A stretch of DNA of 64,000 bases from Opitutales bacterium (GCA_017935025.1 JAGBIL010000036.1:22462-86461), one strand, 5' to 3'. Counted from the first letter of the stretch, positions 25,249-34,347 are shown. The notes: generated from the letters alone by a model not told the origin. A program made the numbers and translations.

Positions 25249-26833
25249 TATCCGAAAATCTTGTATCTTCTCCCTGTTTGCAACGACGTGCGCCGCACTC
25301 GCGCTCTCCGCTTTTACTGCAAGCGCTGCGGTAAGCCAAAGCGATATTGAACTCAAATCCGGCGTTTGGCCCGTAATGGTCCGCATGGAGTACAATCCGA
25401 TTTTGCAAATCAAGGTTTCTCCCTCGAAATCCTCAAAGCCGGACAAGCTCGAAGCCGTCAAAATTGATTTTTCAAAAACGACAAATTTGAACGAAGTCGA
25501 AGCCGTGGACGTTTACGTCGGCGGGAGCGATGTTAAGGCGGGCGATCTTTTCGGCACGGCAAAACTTTCCAAGGCAAACTCAATCGTTACTGTGCGCGGC
25601 AAGAAGTCTGTCGAGCTCGGGCAGGGGAAGCAGAACGACATTTGGGTCAGCGTGCGCATGAAGAAAAAAGCGGACATTTCCGGAAAAATTGCAGCCGTGG
25701 GTTCGCAGATGATCATCAACGGAAAACCGTACGTCATCAACTCCGTTCCCGTGACGCAGCGCATCGGCTACGCGGTTGCAAAGCGCGGAGACCTCGGTTC
25801 GAAAAACTACCGTATTCCCGCAATCGTCCGAAACCCGAAGACGGGAACGCTTATTGCCACTTTTGATATTCGCTACAATCATGCGGGCGACCTTCCCGCA
25901 AATATTGATGTGGGCGTGTCCCGCTCAACCGACGGCGGGAACACGTGGACTCCGGTCGAGTCCGTTTTGTCTTCCAAGGAAATGGAAGTGAAAAAAGGCA
26001 TCGGAGACCCGGGTATTCTCGTTGACGAGAAAACGGGAACGGTTTGGATCGCTGCACTTTGGGCACCGCAGAGCGGACACCCGATTTTTTCGAGCTCCAA
26101 GGGAACGGATTCCCCTCAGGCATGCGGGCAGATGGTGCTCATCGTTTCCAAAAATGACGGGAAAACTTGGGGCAAGCCGATCAATATCACTCCTGACGTG
26201 AAGCGCCTCGGCGACAGCGACACCAAGGACTGGGGGGTGCTCTTCCAGGGCCCGGGCGCCGGAATCTGCACAAAAGACGGAACCCTGATTTTCCCTGCGC
26301 AAATCTGGGGACACAAAGGGAAGGGCACTTGGGGCGTTCTCGTGTATTCCAAAGATGGCGGAAAAACTTGGAATTCTTCCAAAAAAATGCCGTGGGGCGG
26401 TTCGGAATCAACCTGTGTTGAGCTCAAAGACGGGTCCGTTATGCTCAACGTGCGCCAGGGCTCGGCGGGCGCACGCGTCGTCGCAACGACCAAGGATTTG
26501 GGCGAGACGTGGAAAAGATTCGACGGCGAAAACCTGCGCCAGCCGGGAAATCTCTGCCAAGCGGCTTTGCTGACGGCAGACGGGAGAAATCTCTATTTTT
26601 CGAATCCGAATTCCGGAGTGCGCAATAACATGACGCTGAAATACTCCAAGGACGGCGGAAAAACCTGGTCCGACGGTTTGCTTTACGACGAACGTCGCTG
26701 TGCCGGTTATTCCACCACGGCGTTTAGTGATGACAAAAACAAAACCATCGGCGTACTCTACGAAGGTTCTCCGGACGCGGAAACACTCTTCTTTCTGAGT
26801 ATTCCGACCGAAGATATCAGGAAAGCGAAATAA
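25238..26833 (+). CDS. nanH: Secreted sialidase (BNR/Asp-box neuraminidase)
   Basis: Releases terminal sialic acid from host glycans. The 531-residue protein starts with a signal peptide ending near TASAAVS (residue about 31), then a beta-sandwich domain (about 35-170) like the N-terminal domain that precedes bacterial neuraminidases, then the six-bladed propeller. The propeller opens with YRIPAIVR (Arg of the arginine triad, near residue 192) and carries Asp boxes SRSTDGGNTW, SKNDGKTW, YSKDGGKTW, TKDLGETW and YSKDGGKTW. A near-C-terminal GYSTTAF element matches the family. A second ATG two codons on is possible. The promoter side carries two inverted repeats. No nan catabolic genes are nearby. 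Confidence 0.92.
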   Translation: MIMTIRKSCIFSLFATTCAALALSAFTASAAVSQSDIELKSGVWPVMVRMEYNPILQIKVSPSKSSKPDKLEAVKIDFSKTTNLNEVEAVDVYVGGSDVKAGDLFGTAKLSKANSIVTVRGKKSVELGQGKQNDIWVSVRMKKKADISGKIAAVGSQMIINGKPYVINSVPVTQRIGYAVAKRGDLGSKNYRIPAIVRNPKTGTLIATFDIRYNHAGDLPANIDVGVSRSTDGGNTWTPVESVLSSKEMEVKKGIGDPGILVDEKTGTVWIAALWAPQSGHPIFSSSKGTDSPQACGQMVLIVSKNDGKTWGKPINITPDVKRLGDSDTKDWGVLFQGPGAGICTKDGTLIFPAQIWGHKGKGTWGVLVYSKDGGKTWNSSKKMPWGGSESTCVELKDGSVMLNVRQGSAGARVVATTKDLGETWKRFDGENLRQPGNLCQAALLTADGRNLYFSNPNSGVRNNMTLKYSKDGGKTWSDGLLYDERRCAGYSTTAFSDDKNKTIGVLYEGSPDAETLFFLSIPTEDIRKAK

Positions 26834-26848
26834 TTTTCGTTCCCGTAT

Positions 26849-26883
26849 AAAAACTCCCGCGTAGAGGCGGGAGTTTTTTTTTT
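26849..26883 (+). terminator. Intrinsic terminator after the sialidase gene
   Basis: AAACTCCCGC and GCGGGAGTTT pair around a 6-base loop (26851-26876) followed by a run of ten T. Strong. Confidence 0.9.
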
Positions 26884-27259
26884 ATGCGAAACCTTCCTCG
26901 CTTCGGAAACATTGGCACATTCAGCTCACCCGGAAAAAATCTCCTGAGCGCATCATTCGCCAATCCGTTTGAATAAAGTTCCTGTGCATTACCTCTCCCT
27001 GCCTTTTTTTAATGTCTACGTTTTTTGTAGATATTTTGCTTGCTTTGATTTCCCGCTTTTGAGAGAGTTTATTTACGAAATTGATAACGAACACAAACGC
27101 GGTTTGCTGGCGTGTCAATTTCTCTACTAAACAAAACTCAGTTGAAAGTGTTCCTTATCAGCTTTTGTAGATTTACAAGAGCCAACCTTTGAGGGGTACC
27201 GGATTTTTGAGGTGTTCGGTATCTCTTATCATTGATGTATTAAGTAATAGTTATGGTTA

Positions 27260-27296
27260 CCTTCCCGCAGGATTATCCTGCGGGAAGGGTTTTTTA
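27260..27296 (+). terminator. Orphan intrinsic terminator
   Basis: Perfect 12-bp arms CTTCCCGCAGGA (27261-27272) and TCCTGCGGGAAG (27276-27287) with a TTA loop, then GGTTTTTT. No coding sequence lies upstream on this strand for about 430 bases. Confidence 0.85.
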
Positions 27297-27408
27297 CCGG
27301 AACGCGGTTTGGGGAGCGTTCACAATAAAAGCGGCATCAAATAGCTTTTTTTTTCTACAGAACGGAAAGTCTCGTTTCAAAACGGAGTAATCCATGAAAG
27401 ATTGTTTT

Positions 27409-27439
27409 TGATCTTTCCGGCACGATCGATTAAAGATCA
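27409..27439. promoter_or_regulatory. Inverted repeat upstream of the PEP-CTERM gene
   Basis: Perfect 8-bp arms TGATCTTT (27409-27416) and AAAGATCA (27432-27439), 15 bases apart, ending 26 bases before the ATG. Possible operator. Confidence 0.35.
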
Positions 27440-27465
27440 GGACTCATCTTAAAAACTACTAATAA

Positions 27466-28335
27466 ATGAATAGAAATACATATACTTCCCTATACAAAAC
27501 ATTAATTGCCGCCAGCGTGTTTTTCGTTTTCGGAACGGAGATTTTTGGATACGGAGGACCGCAAGCCTCCGGCTACCGCGAACCCAGGTTAATCTATACC
27601 GATGCGGCGGGAGAATCCACAACCATAGACGCCCCCTCAGGCTTTTTTCTCGTGGAAGAAAATGTTTCGAATGTTTTTTTCGACTCGGGAGCTCGTTACG
27701 TGTGGAGCAAAGATGTTTACTTCAACGGAGAGACGGTTAGAGGGTTGAGCGTTACTGCGACCGGGGCGGAAGACTCTGCTTATATTTGGAACAAGGCGAC
27801 AATTTCGGGAGAGGTTTCTATTTCAGGAACTACCGCGCATTTCTACCAAAGTGCGGGCGGAAAGATTGCCTCGGGAACGAAATTTTCCCTTCAAAACAAC
27901 GCGACGTTCGACTTCGGAAGTTCCGCGACGCATATTTGGAATATTTCTTCGGCTGAAACGGACTCTTCGTTCGCGTTGATTTCCGGTACGGGAACTGTGA
28001 CTATCCGTAATACAACGCTCAACGGCTTGCCGTATACATCTTTTCTTCAGCTCAATTTTGAAAATGAAGAAATTTTGAAAAATACAAAAACGCTTACGCT
28101 TGCGGATTCTGCGAATATTTCGACATCAAGTCTCGGTTTTATGGGCTTGGAAGTTCTCGTCGGAGGAGTGAGCGCACCCGACTACTCCGCGTCTCTCGAT
28201 TGGGATCCGAATAGCTCGACTTTCGGGAAAATTACGATAACAAATCCGTACATTCCCGAACCGTCGGCATTTGGTTTGCTCGCGGGAACGGTTGCGCTCG
28301 GGTTCGCGGTGGCTCGCCGCCGTCGCAAAGCCTAA
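27466..28335 (+). CDS. PEP-CTERM sorting-domain protein
   Basis: A 289-residue exported protein: N-terminal hydrophobic segment (about 11-28, YKTLIAASVFFVFGTEIFG) and a C-terminal PEP-CTERM signal made of the IPEPSAFG motif (about 263-270), a hydrophobic helix (LLAGTVALGFAV) and a basic end (ARRRRKA). In Gram-negative bacteria with exopolysaccharide systems, exosortase recognises this tripartite tail. The passenger is a Ser/Thr-rich beta-strand protein of unknown role. No exosortase is in the window. Its stop overlaps the stop of the convergent dinG-like gene by 4 bases. Confidence 0.85.
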   Translation: MNRNTYTSLYKTLIAASVFFVFGTEIFGYGGPQASGYREPRLIYTDAAGESTTIDAPSGFFLVEENVSNVFFDSGARYVWSKDVYFNGETVRGLSVTATGAEDSAYIWNKATISGEVSISGTTAHFYQSAGGKIASGTKFSLQNNATFDFGSSATHIWNISSAETDSSFALISGTGTVTIRNTTLNGLPYTSFLQLNFENEEILKNTKTLTLADSANISTSSLGFMGLEVLVGGVSAPDYSASLDWDPNSSTFGKITITNPYIPEPSAFGLLAGTVALGFAVARRRRKA

Positions 28336-30440
28336 GGTGCTTCAAACGGCGGAATCGCGTCGCGAAAATTTTCCGCCGTAAAAACGCAGTATTCGGTGTG
28401 CGGGAGTGCGGCGATAAAGCGTTTTCCGTAGGTTTTGTTGAGCATACGGGAATCAAGAATGACGACGCGCCCGCGATCGCCGGATTTGCGAATAAGCCGC
28501 CCGATACCTTGTCGGAACTGTAGCACGGCATCGGGGACGGACATTTCGAAAAACGGTTTCCCTCCGTTTTCGGCAATCCATTCGCCGCGTGCTTCCACGA
28601 GCGGTTCGCGCGGATTGGCAAAAGGAAGGCGCGTGAGAATGACCTGCGAAAGTGCGGCGCCGGGAACGTCTATTCCCGTCCAAAAACTGGAGGTTCCGAT
28701 GAGGACGGCGTTCCCGCGCGCGACGAATCGCGCCATGAGTTCCTGGCGGGAAAAATCTTCGCCCTGAACGAGAATTTCTCGTGTTCCTCCGTCGAGGCGT
28801 TCCCGCAGTCCGAGGGCGAGCGTGCGGCAGATTTCGTAACTTGTGCAAAGAATAAGCGTACCTCCGGAGGGCAGGTTTTCCGTGCAGTGGGCGCAAATTT
28901 CGGCGAGGTGTTCGGTCGAGAGAACGCCACTTTCCTTATCCGGCTCAGGCAGATTTTTCCCGAGGAAAATTTCCATGTTCGCCTTGTAATCGAAGGGCGA
29001 ATCTTCCTTGAGGGAAAGGATTTTTCCCGGGGCAAGTTCCGCGCCGCAGCGTTTGCGGAAACGCGCCATAGACGTGCCGTCGGAAAGAGTCGCGGAGGAA
29101 AGTACGATGCCGGTTTTTCTCGAAAAAAGCGTTTCGGCGAGTTGCGGAGCGACATCGACGGGCTTTCCGCAGAGAGTAACGGTACGGAATTTTCCGGTGC
29201 TGACGGTCGCCCAATAAACGTTTTGCGGCGCGTTGCGGAGTTCGAGACATTCGCGAATTGCGAGGCGGTGTGCTTCGATGCGCTTGGCGAAGTCGTTGAT
29301 TTCGTCTTTCGCGTGCGAGCGCGTCTCCACTTGCGCGATTTGCTTGAGTTTGTTTTCAAGCCTGCCGAGGGGAATTTCGCAAACGTTTTGCGCCCAATCG
29401 CGTTCCCGGAAACGGAAAGTCCGGTTTTTTTCGAGAAAACGGAATCGCAGATCCGAGAAAAAATCTTCCGTTGCGGCTCGGGCTTCGGAAATCAGCCCCA
29501 TACCTTCGGATTTTCCGTATTCGCGGAGCACACCACCGCGTTTGTAGGCGTTGGCGATGCGCGAAAGCAGGCGAAGCAGTCCGGTTGAGGAAATTTCCAC
29601 TCCGAAGTAATCCGTTGCGACATCGGGAACGCGGTGCGCCTCGTCGATAACGGCAAAATCGTTCGGGTAAAGCACGCCTACTTCGTCGCCCTGCGGTGCC
29701 GCTCCCGCTCCGATGAGCGAAAAGAGCAGGTGGTGGTTGACTACGACGAGGTTTGCCGAATCAAGCGCGGAGCGGGCGCGTTGGTAAAAGCAGTTTTCGT
29801 GCGAGCAGTTTTTGCGGGAACACGCGGAGGAATCGGCGTTGACCATTTCCCAGACGTCGTCGCTCACGCGTTGCGGGAGGTGTTCCCGCAGCCCGGTGCA
29901 GTCCGGTTGTGTCGCCCAATCGCGAATGGCGAGCAGTTCGCGTGCGGTGTCGGATCCGTCGTTCCCGTCAAAAAGTCCTTCGTGTCGCTTGAGTGCCTGC
30001 GCGAGGCGTGTCCCGCAAAGGTAGTTTGCTTTCCCGACCATGAGCACGACCTTGAAATTTTCGTATTTTTTCAGCTCGGGAACGCGGGAAAAAAGTTTCC
30101 GGCAAATCGGCAAATCCTTTTTCAGAATTTGCTCTTGAAGCGGAATCGTGTTGGTGGAAACGACAAATTTTTTTCCGGAAAGCAGGGAAAAAATGATTCC
30201 CGGAAGCAGGTAGGCAAGACTTTTGCCGACGCCTGTTCCCGCCTCAAAAAGAAGCGCGGAAGAATCCGCAAACGCGCGTGCGGCGGCGAGCGCCATATTG
30301 GTTTGCTGCGGGCGGGATTCCATGCGTAGGCATTTTTTCAGCCACGCCGTTTCTCCGGAAAAAATCCGCTCCGTGAGCGCGATTGCCTCCGTCCCTCCTG
30401 CGGGAACACCCGCTTCAAAACTTTCGCTGAAATCAAACAC
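28332..30440 (-). CDS. dinG: DinG/XPD-family ATP-dependent DNA helicase
   Basis: A 702-residue superfamily-2 helicase. Walker A is EAGTGVGKS (near residues 66-74), Walker B/DEAH box is VIDEAHRV (near 260). Iron-sulphur cysteines expected for the XPD/DinG group are visible as YLCGTRL and the CSRKNCSHENC cluster. C-terminal motifs SSATLSDGTSM, ILCTSYE, GTSSFWTGIDVPG and the QGIGRLIRKSGDRG block complete the set. It would unwind 5'-3', including R-loops and damage intermediates. No exonuclease domain is fused. The stop overlaps that of the PEP-CTERM gene. Confidence 0.9.
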   Translation of the reverse strand: MFDFSESFEAGVPAGGTEAIALTERIFSGETAWLKKCLRMESRPQQTNMALAAARAFADSSALLFEAGTGVGKSLAYLLPGIIFSLLSGKKFVVSTNTIPLQEQILKKDLPICRKLFSRVPELKKYENFKVVLMVGKANYLCGTRLAQALKRHEGLFDGNDGSDTARELLAIRDWATQPDCTGLREHLPQRVSDDVWEMVNADSSACSRKNCSHENCFYQRARSALDSANLVVVNHHLLFSLIGAGAAPQGDEVGVLYPNDFAVIDEAHRVPDVATDYFGVEISSTGLLRLLSRIANAYKRGGVLREYGKSEGMGLISEARAATEDFFSDLRFRFLEKNRTFRFRERDWAQNVCEIPLGRLENKLKQIAQVETRSHAKDEINDFAKRIEAHRLAIRECLELRNAPQNVYWATVSTGKFRTVTLCGKPVDVAPQLAETLFSRKTGIVLSSATLSDGTSMARFRKRCGAELAPGKILSLKEDSPFDYKANMEIFLGKNLPEPDKESGVLSTEHLAEICAHCTENLPSGGTLILCTSYEICRTLALGLRERLDGGTREILVQGEDFSRQELMARFVARGNAVLIGTSSFWTGIDVPGAALSQVILTRLPFANPREPLVEARGEWIAENGGKPFFEMSVPDAVLQFRQGIGRLIRKSGDRGRVVILDSRMLNKTYGKRFIAALPHTEYCVFTAENFRDAIPPFEAP

Positions 30441-30503
30441 CGTTAAAACGCCGACACTATAAAAAACGTTCCCGCACGGCGAAAGCCGTTTTTTTCGTAG
30501 GTT

Positions 30504-31814
30504 TTAGGCAAGGTCTTTGCGGACGCGCCAGCCGAGAATGACGGCGATGCTCGCCAAGCCCGCCGCGAGTCCGATCCAAACGCCGACACCGTCCATTCCG
30601 AGCCCGAAAGCGAAACCGAGAGCCGTCGGACAGCCGATAATCCAGTAACTTACGAATGCGCCGACGGCGATAATTTTGACATCGCCGATCCCGCGCAGAA
30701 TCCCCGCCGCAACGGTCTGGAAGCCGTCAAAAAGCATATACGCGCAGGCGACCAGCAGGAATGAGGACGCAAGCAACGAGGCTTCTTCGCCGAGGTTGAA
30801 GAGCGCGGGAACTTCGTGCCGGAAAAGAATCAGTACGGCGGAAATGACGCACATGGCCGCGAGAATGAAAATCGTCGCTCCCGCAAAAATCACGCGAATC
30901 CTCGGGAAATTTCCCCTGCCGTAGGCTTCGCCGACACGAATGGAAAGCGCTTGTGAGATGCCGAGCGGAAGCATATAAACGAGCGAGGAAATCGTGATGA
31001 CAACCTGATTTGCCGCGATGGAGGCTTCGTTGATCCAGCCCATGAAAAACGGCGCGATGATGAAAAGCCCCGCTTCAAACAGAATGTGGAGCGAGCTGGG
31101 CAGGGCAATACGGAGATTTTTTTGAATTTCCGAAAGCGAAAACCCTTTGCGGAACTCGCAAACGAGTTTTTTGTGAAAAATAATTCCGGCGAGCGAAATG
31201 AGCCGCGAAAAGAGCGTTCCCGCCGCCGCGCCTTCAAGGCCCCAATTCGGGAATCCGAGCGCGCCTTTCATCAGCACCCAATTCAGAAAAATATTGGCGA
31301 GTAGCCCGACAATCGTCCAAAGCAGCGAAATCCATTGCCCGCCGCTGGCGTCACGAAACGATTTTATCGTTTGGAAACCCGCCGCCGCAGGAATGGAGAG
31401 CGCGATAATGCAGGAAAAGTTTTTTGCGTATTCGGAAACGCTTTCCGGTTGGTCAAGCCACAAAAGTCCGTCGGCGAGAATGAACGCGCAGACCGCCGCC
31501 GCACCGATTAAAGAAACGCAAAAACTGACGAGCAAACCGTGGCGGAGAATGCCCGGAATTTCCGCCGGCGTTCCCGCGCCGCGCGCCTGCGCCGTCAGCA
31601 CGGGAACGGCAACCGTGATTCCGATGACGAGCAGAAGCGGCACCCAGTTGATGTTGTTGCCGAGCGTCGCGGCGGCGAGTGCGTGTTCGCCGAGCATATT
31701 CCCGATCATGACGGTGTCGATCACGCCGAAAAGTCCCTGTCCGAGAAGCCCGATGGTAATCGGTACGGAGAGGCGGAACGTGCGCTTAAATTCTTTCCGG
31801 AGGGCGGAAAACAT
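30504..31814 (-). CDS. MATE-family multidrug/cation antiporter
   Basis: A 436-residue inner-membrane transporter with about 12 hydrophobic segments. Its N-terminus (FRLSVPITIGLLGQGLFGVIDTVMIGNMLG) and repeated mid-protein half (IRIALPSSLHILFEAGLFIIAPFFMGWI) show the duplicated MATE fold. I chose the ATG at 31812-31814; an in-frame TTG at 31853 would begin inside the terminator of the upstream gene. Substrate unknown; family members export drugs or metabolites with Na+ or H+. It follows the prepilin-like gene's terminator on the same strand. Confidence 0.9.
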   Translation of the reverse strand: MFSALRKEFKRTFRLSVPITIGLLGQGLFGVIDTVMIGNMLGEHALAAATLGNNINWVPLLLVIGITVAVPVLTAQARGAGTPAEIPGILRHGLLVSFCVSLIGAAAVCAFILADGLLWLDQPESVSEYAKNFSCIIALSIPAAAGFQTIKSFRDASGGQWISLLWTIVGLLANIFLNWVLMKGALGFPNWGLEGAAAGTLFSRLISLAGIIFHKKLVCEFRKGFSLSEIQKNLRIALPSSLHILFEAGLFIIAPFFMGWINEASIAANQVVITISSLVYMLPLGISQALSIRVGEAYGRGNFPRIRVIFAGATIFILAAMCVISAVLILFRHEVPALFNLGEEASLLASSFLLVACAYMLFDGFQTVAAGILRGIGDVKIIAVGAFVSYWIIGCPTALGFAFGLGMDGVGVWIGLAAGLASIAVILGWRVRKDLA

Positions 31815-31851
31815 TTGAAAAAGAAAACGGAAATTTTGGAATTTTTCAGGC

Positions 31852-31880
31852 AAAAAAAAAGCGCGGCGAACACCGCGCTT
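31852..31880 (-). terminator. Intrinsic terminator after the prepilin-like gene
   Basis: Read on the minus strand, AAGCGCGG and CCGCGCTT form an 8-bp stem with a 6-base loop followed by a run of T. Confidence 0.85.
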
Positions 31881-31895
31881 GGTTTTCGTAGAAAT

Positions 31896-32315
31896 TTATT
31901 CGGAGTGGGAAAGCTCTCCCTTATCGCTGAAAGTGTAGGAACCGCCCTTGGAGTGCTTGAGTGTGAAAGAGGATTTGTTGTCGAAGGTGATTTTCAGCTC
32001 GTTCCCGGGGATGATATAGCCGGGCGTAACTTTGTTCCCGTCTTGGAGGCGGAAAGTGTCCGGACCGGTAATCGCTCCCGTAACCGGGTTGTACTGCACG
32101 ACGACGGAGCGTTCCAACGTTTCCGCAAAGTGCGCCTGCGCAGCGTTTCCGATACGCGCACCGTCGTTAATCGCTTCCGTGAGCGCCGACGAAGCCTGAT
32201 ACTGCGGGAAAATCCAAACGGCAACGGCGACAACGATACCGATGAGCACGGCGGCGATCAGCGTTTCAATGAGCGTGAACGCTTTGCGCGCGGAAAAGGG
32301 AAAAATCTTCTTCAT
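31896..32315 (-). CDS. Prepilin-like protein with type IV N-terminal methylation motif
   Basis: A 139-residue protein whose N-terminus (basic leader to residue 10, then KAFTLIETLIA at 11-21 and a hydrophobic helix to about 40) is a type IV prepilin/pseudopilin signal. Glu sits at +5 as expected, but the residue before the cleavage point is Ala12 rather than the usual Gly. The globular part (about 45-139) has no motif I recognise. No prepilin peptidase, secretin or ATPase is nearby, so it is an orphan; it could be a minor pilin, a type II secretion pseudopilin or a Verrucomicrobia-type DUF1559-like relative. Ends at its own terminator. Confidence 0.75.
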   Translation of the reverse strand: MKKIFPFSARKAFTLIETLIAAVLIGIVVAVAVWIFPQYQASSALTEAINDGARIGNAAQAHFAETLERSVVVQYNPVTGAITGPDTFRLQDGNKVTPGYIIPGNELKITFDNKSSFTLKHSKGGSYTFSDKGELSHSE

Positions 32316-32397
32316 AGTTCGGGTAAAGTGTTTTCGTAGGAGGTTTGCTTTATAACTTGCTCGGAGATTCTATGGAGTTCCCGCAGAATGTCAAAAC

Positions 32398-32901
32398 TTA
32401 CTCCTCGGAATTTCCGCGTTTGAGCTTGAAATACGCTTGGAGAATGGTACGGCATTCGTCTTCCATGATGCCGGAAGCGACATTGAGGCGGTGATTAAGT
32501 TTCGGTAGCTCGTGCACCGGAAACGCTCCGCCGAGACAACCCATTTTGGGGTCGCCCCACGCAAAAACCACACGTCCGAGCCGCGCCATAATGCTTGCGC
32601 CGGAGCACATCGGGCAGGGCTCTTTCGTGACGTAGAGCGTGCAGTCGTTGAGGCGCCAGTCGCCGATGGTGTTTGCCGCTTGCGTGATGGCGAGAATTTC
32701 CGCGTGCGCCGTCGGGTCCTTGGTCGTGACGGTACGATTGTGCGCGGAGGCAATAATTTCTCCTTCGCGAACGATGACGGCACCGATCGGTACTTCGTCT
32801 TCTTTCCACGCTTCAATCGCCTGATTAAACGCGTGCGTCATGAAGTAGCGGTCGTCGCGAACGAGTTCCGAGGGAAAAATTTTTTGAAAAGGGCAAAGCA
32901 T
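32398..32901 (-). CDS. tadA: tRNA(adenine34) deaminase
   Basis: Converts A34 to inosine in tRNA(Arg). The 167-residue protein has the zinc/catalytic motifs HAE (His66, Glu68) and PCPMC (Cys96, Cys99), plus DEVPIGAVIVREGEIIASAHNR and the WGDPKMGCLGGAF loop typical of TadA. An N-terminal leader of about 20 residues precedes FMTHAFNQAI; the internal ATG at residue 21 is an alternative start that would give a more usual length. It lies downstream of the beta-CASP gene on the same strand, separated by a period-7 repeat array. Confidence 0.92.
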   Translation of the reverse strand: MLCPFQKIFPSELVRDDRYFMTHAFNQAIEAWKEDEVPIGAVIVREGEIIASAHNRTVTTKDPTAHAEILAITQAANTIGDWRLNDCTLYVTKEPCPMCSGASIMARLGRVVFAWGDPKMGCLGGAFPVHELPKLNHRLNVASGIMEDECRTILQAYFKLKRGNSEE

Positions 32902-32906
32902 TTTCG

Positions 32907-32987
32907 GAGGAATTAGAAATCAGAAATTAGGAATGAGAAAAGCAGTGTCCTTTCTAATTCCTCATTCCCAATTTCTAATTTTTTTAT
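32907..32987. repeat. Period-7 array folded as an inverted repeat
   Basis: Left half ATTAGAA/ATCAGAA/ATTAGGA/ATGAGAA, a 10-base spacer, right half CTTTCTA/ATTCCTC/ATTCCCA/ATTTCTA. The halves are imperfect reverse complements, so a transcript would fold into a long hairpin ending in a T run. Confidence 0.8.
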
Positions 32988-32988
32988 C

Positions 32989-34347
32989 TTAGATTTCTTC
33001 GGGAACGCCGGGTTCGAGGTTGACGGTTTTGGTTTTCGGAAGTTCGATGGCGAATTCCTCTTCAAACCATTCCCGCGCTTCGGGATCGCCGTGCGTGAGC
33101 ACCGCTACGCGCGGTTCTACGCTGTAAACAAATTCCATCATGCGTTCCCGCGTGGTGTGACCGCTGAGGTCGTATTTGGAAACCGTCGCCAAAACGCGGG
33201 AGATAAAATTTAGGTCGGCAAAGCGTAATTCGTCGATATTCGTGCGGGTGAGCAGGCGTCCGCCCGGCGTGTCGGGATCGCAGTAGCCGACGAACGCGAC
33301 GAGGTTGTGCGCGTGCCCGAGCATATTGGCGGCGATGTGCCACGCGGGCGTGTGCTCGACAAGCATTCCGCTCGAAAGCAGGTAAATCCCTTGTACGGGA
33401 ACGTCCGTTCCGGGTTCTTCCCAAGTGCGCAACGCCTGAACGCCGAGGTCTTTCATCAGCGAGCGGTGAAATTTCACGTCCCCGGTTTTTCTCGACATCG
33501 TGTCGAAATAATCCGCCAAATCCAAGCCCAGCCCCGTGCAGAAAACCGGAATTTCTTTCGGAATACGTCCGTCGTTTTTGGCTTGGTTGAAAATGTGAAC
33601 GAGTTCCTGCATACGCCCGAAGGCAAACGCGGGAACGAGCACGCTTCCGCCTCCGGAGAGCGTTCCCGCGACATCGCTGACGAGGCGTTCGACTTCCTCG
33701 TCGCGCGTGGCATCCTCCGCTTCCGTCGCACCGCGCGTCGTTTCCAAAATCAGCGTATCGATTTTTTCGGCGGGAAAATCCGCACCTTCCACCGTTTCCT
33801 GATCATGGAAACAAACGTCTCCCGTGAAGAAAATTTTGCGGTGGCGGTATTCAACCATGCACCCGACCGCGCCGGCGACGTGCCCCGACGGGTAGAGTGT
33901 GAACGTGATTTCGTCGTCGTTTTCGTGAAAAGTCTTCGGTACGCCAAGCGGGAGCGCCGTCAGTGCCGCGTCCACGCGATCGAGTTCGCTGTAAGTATAA
34001 AGCGGATACTCGTTGATGTGTTTTTCGTCACGCTGGCGGAGCATTACGCCGATACAGTTGCGCAAGATCCGCGTGGCGACAATGCGGCTCGCCGGGGAGC
34101 AAAGCACGCGGGTTTGCGGGTGTTCCCGTAAAAGCACGGGCAGGGCGCCGACGTGGTCGAGGTGGCAATGCGAGAGAATGACGAAGTCGATGGACAAGTC
34201 GCGCACGAGATTGAGCTGCGGCAACGCGTCGCGTCCCCATTTTTTCGGATGAAGTCCGCAGTCGAAGAGAATACGGAACGGACCGATTTCGGCGAGAAGG
34301 CAATTCGCACCGATGTCTTTTGCGCAATTTAAATCCGTGATGTGCAT
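32989..34347 (-). CDS. MBL-fold beta-CASP ribonuclease-like protein
   Basis: A 452-residue metallo-beta-lactamase-fold protein of the CPSF73/RNase J superfamily. The zinc motif is HCHLDH (His60-His65); further ligands appear in PSGHVAGAVG and FFTGDVCFHD. Beta-CASP motifs follow: SSGMLVEHTPA (motif with conserved Ser/Gly), DLSGHTTRERM (motif B-type His) and VLTHGD at the C-terminal end. The KH or C-terminal RNase J domain is absent, so it is closer to the bacterial exonuclease group of CPSF73-like proteins. Likely RNA processing; substrate unknown. Confidence 0.85.
   Translation of the reverse strand: MHITDLNCAKDIGANCLLAEIGPFRILFDCGLHPKKWGRDALPQLNLVRDLSIDFVILSHCHLDHVGALPVLLREHPQTRVLCSPASRIVATRILRNCIGVMLRQRDEKHINEYPLYTYSELDRVDAALTALPLGVPKTFHENDDEITFTLYPSGHVAGAVGCMVEYRHRKIFFTGDVCFHDQETVEGADFPAEKIDTLILETTRGATEAEDATRDEEVERLVSDVAGTLSGGGSVLVPAFAFGRMQELVHIFNQAKNDGRIPKEIPVFCTGLGLDLADYFDTMSRKTGDVKFHRSLMKDLGVQALRTWEEPGTDVPVQGIYLLSSGMLVEHTPAWHIAANMLGHAHNLVAFVGYCDPDTPGGRLLTRTNIDELRFADLNFISRVLATVSKYDLSGHTTRERMMEFVYSVEPRVAVLTHGDPEAREWFEEEFAIELPKTKTVNLEPGVPEEI

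Larger units (their letters stand above)
26884..27465. other. Gene-free AT-rich region with an orphan terminator
   Basis: No convincing gene between the sialidase terminator and the PEP-CTERM gene. The sequence is more AT-rich than its surroundings and lacks the GCGGGAAC word. It holds a small TCTAC/GTAGA hairpin (27015-27031), a strong terminator at 27260-27296 with no gene ahead of it, and an 8-bp inverted repeat at 27409-27439. A small RNA ending at about 27296 would explain the terminator. A 65-codon minus-strand frame (26921-27118) has no recognisable features. Confidence 0.45.

Noticed and set aside
26921..27118. 65-codon minus-strand frame in the AT-rich gap
   Set aside because: No signal, helix pattern or start context to support it; kept only as a remark in the region entry.
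30474..30497. Hairpin ACGGC-GAAA-GCCGT with T run between dinG and the MATE gene
   Set aside because: Stem is only 5 bp and its T run faces the plus strand, where no gene ends; too weak to list as a terminator for the minus-strand MATE gene.
31812..31853. Upstream TTG start for the MATE transporter
   Set aside because: It would begin within the terminator of the preceding gene; the ATG at 31812-31814 fits the family start.
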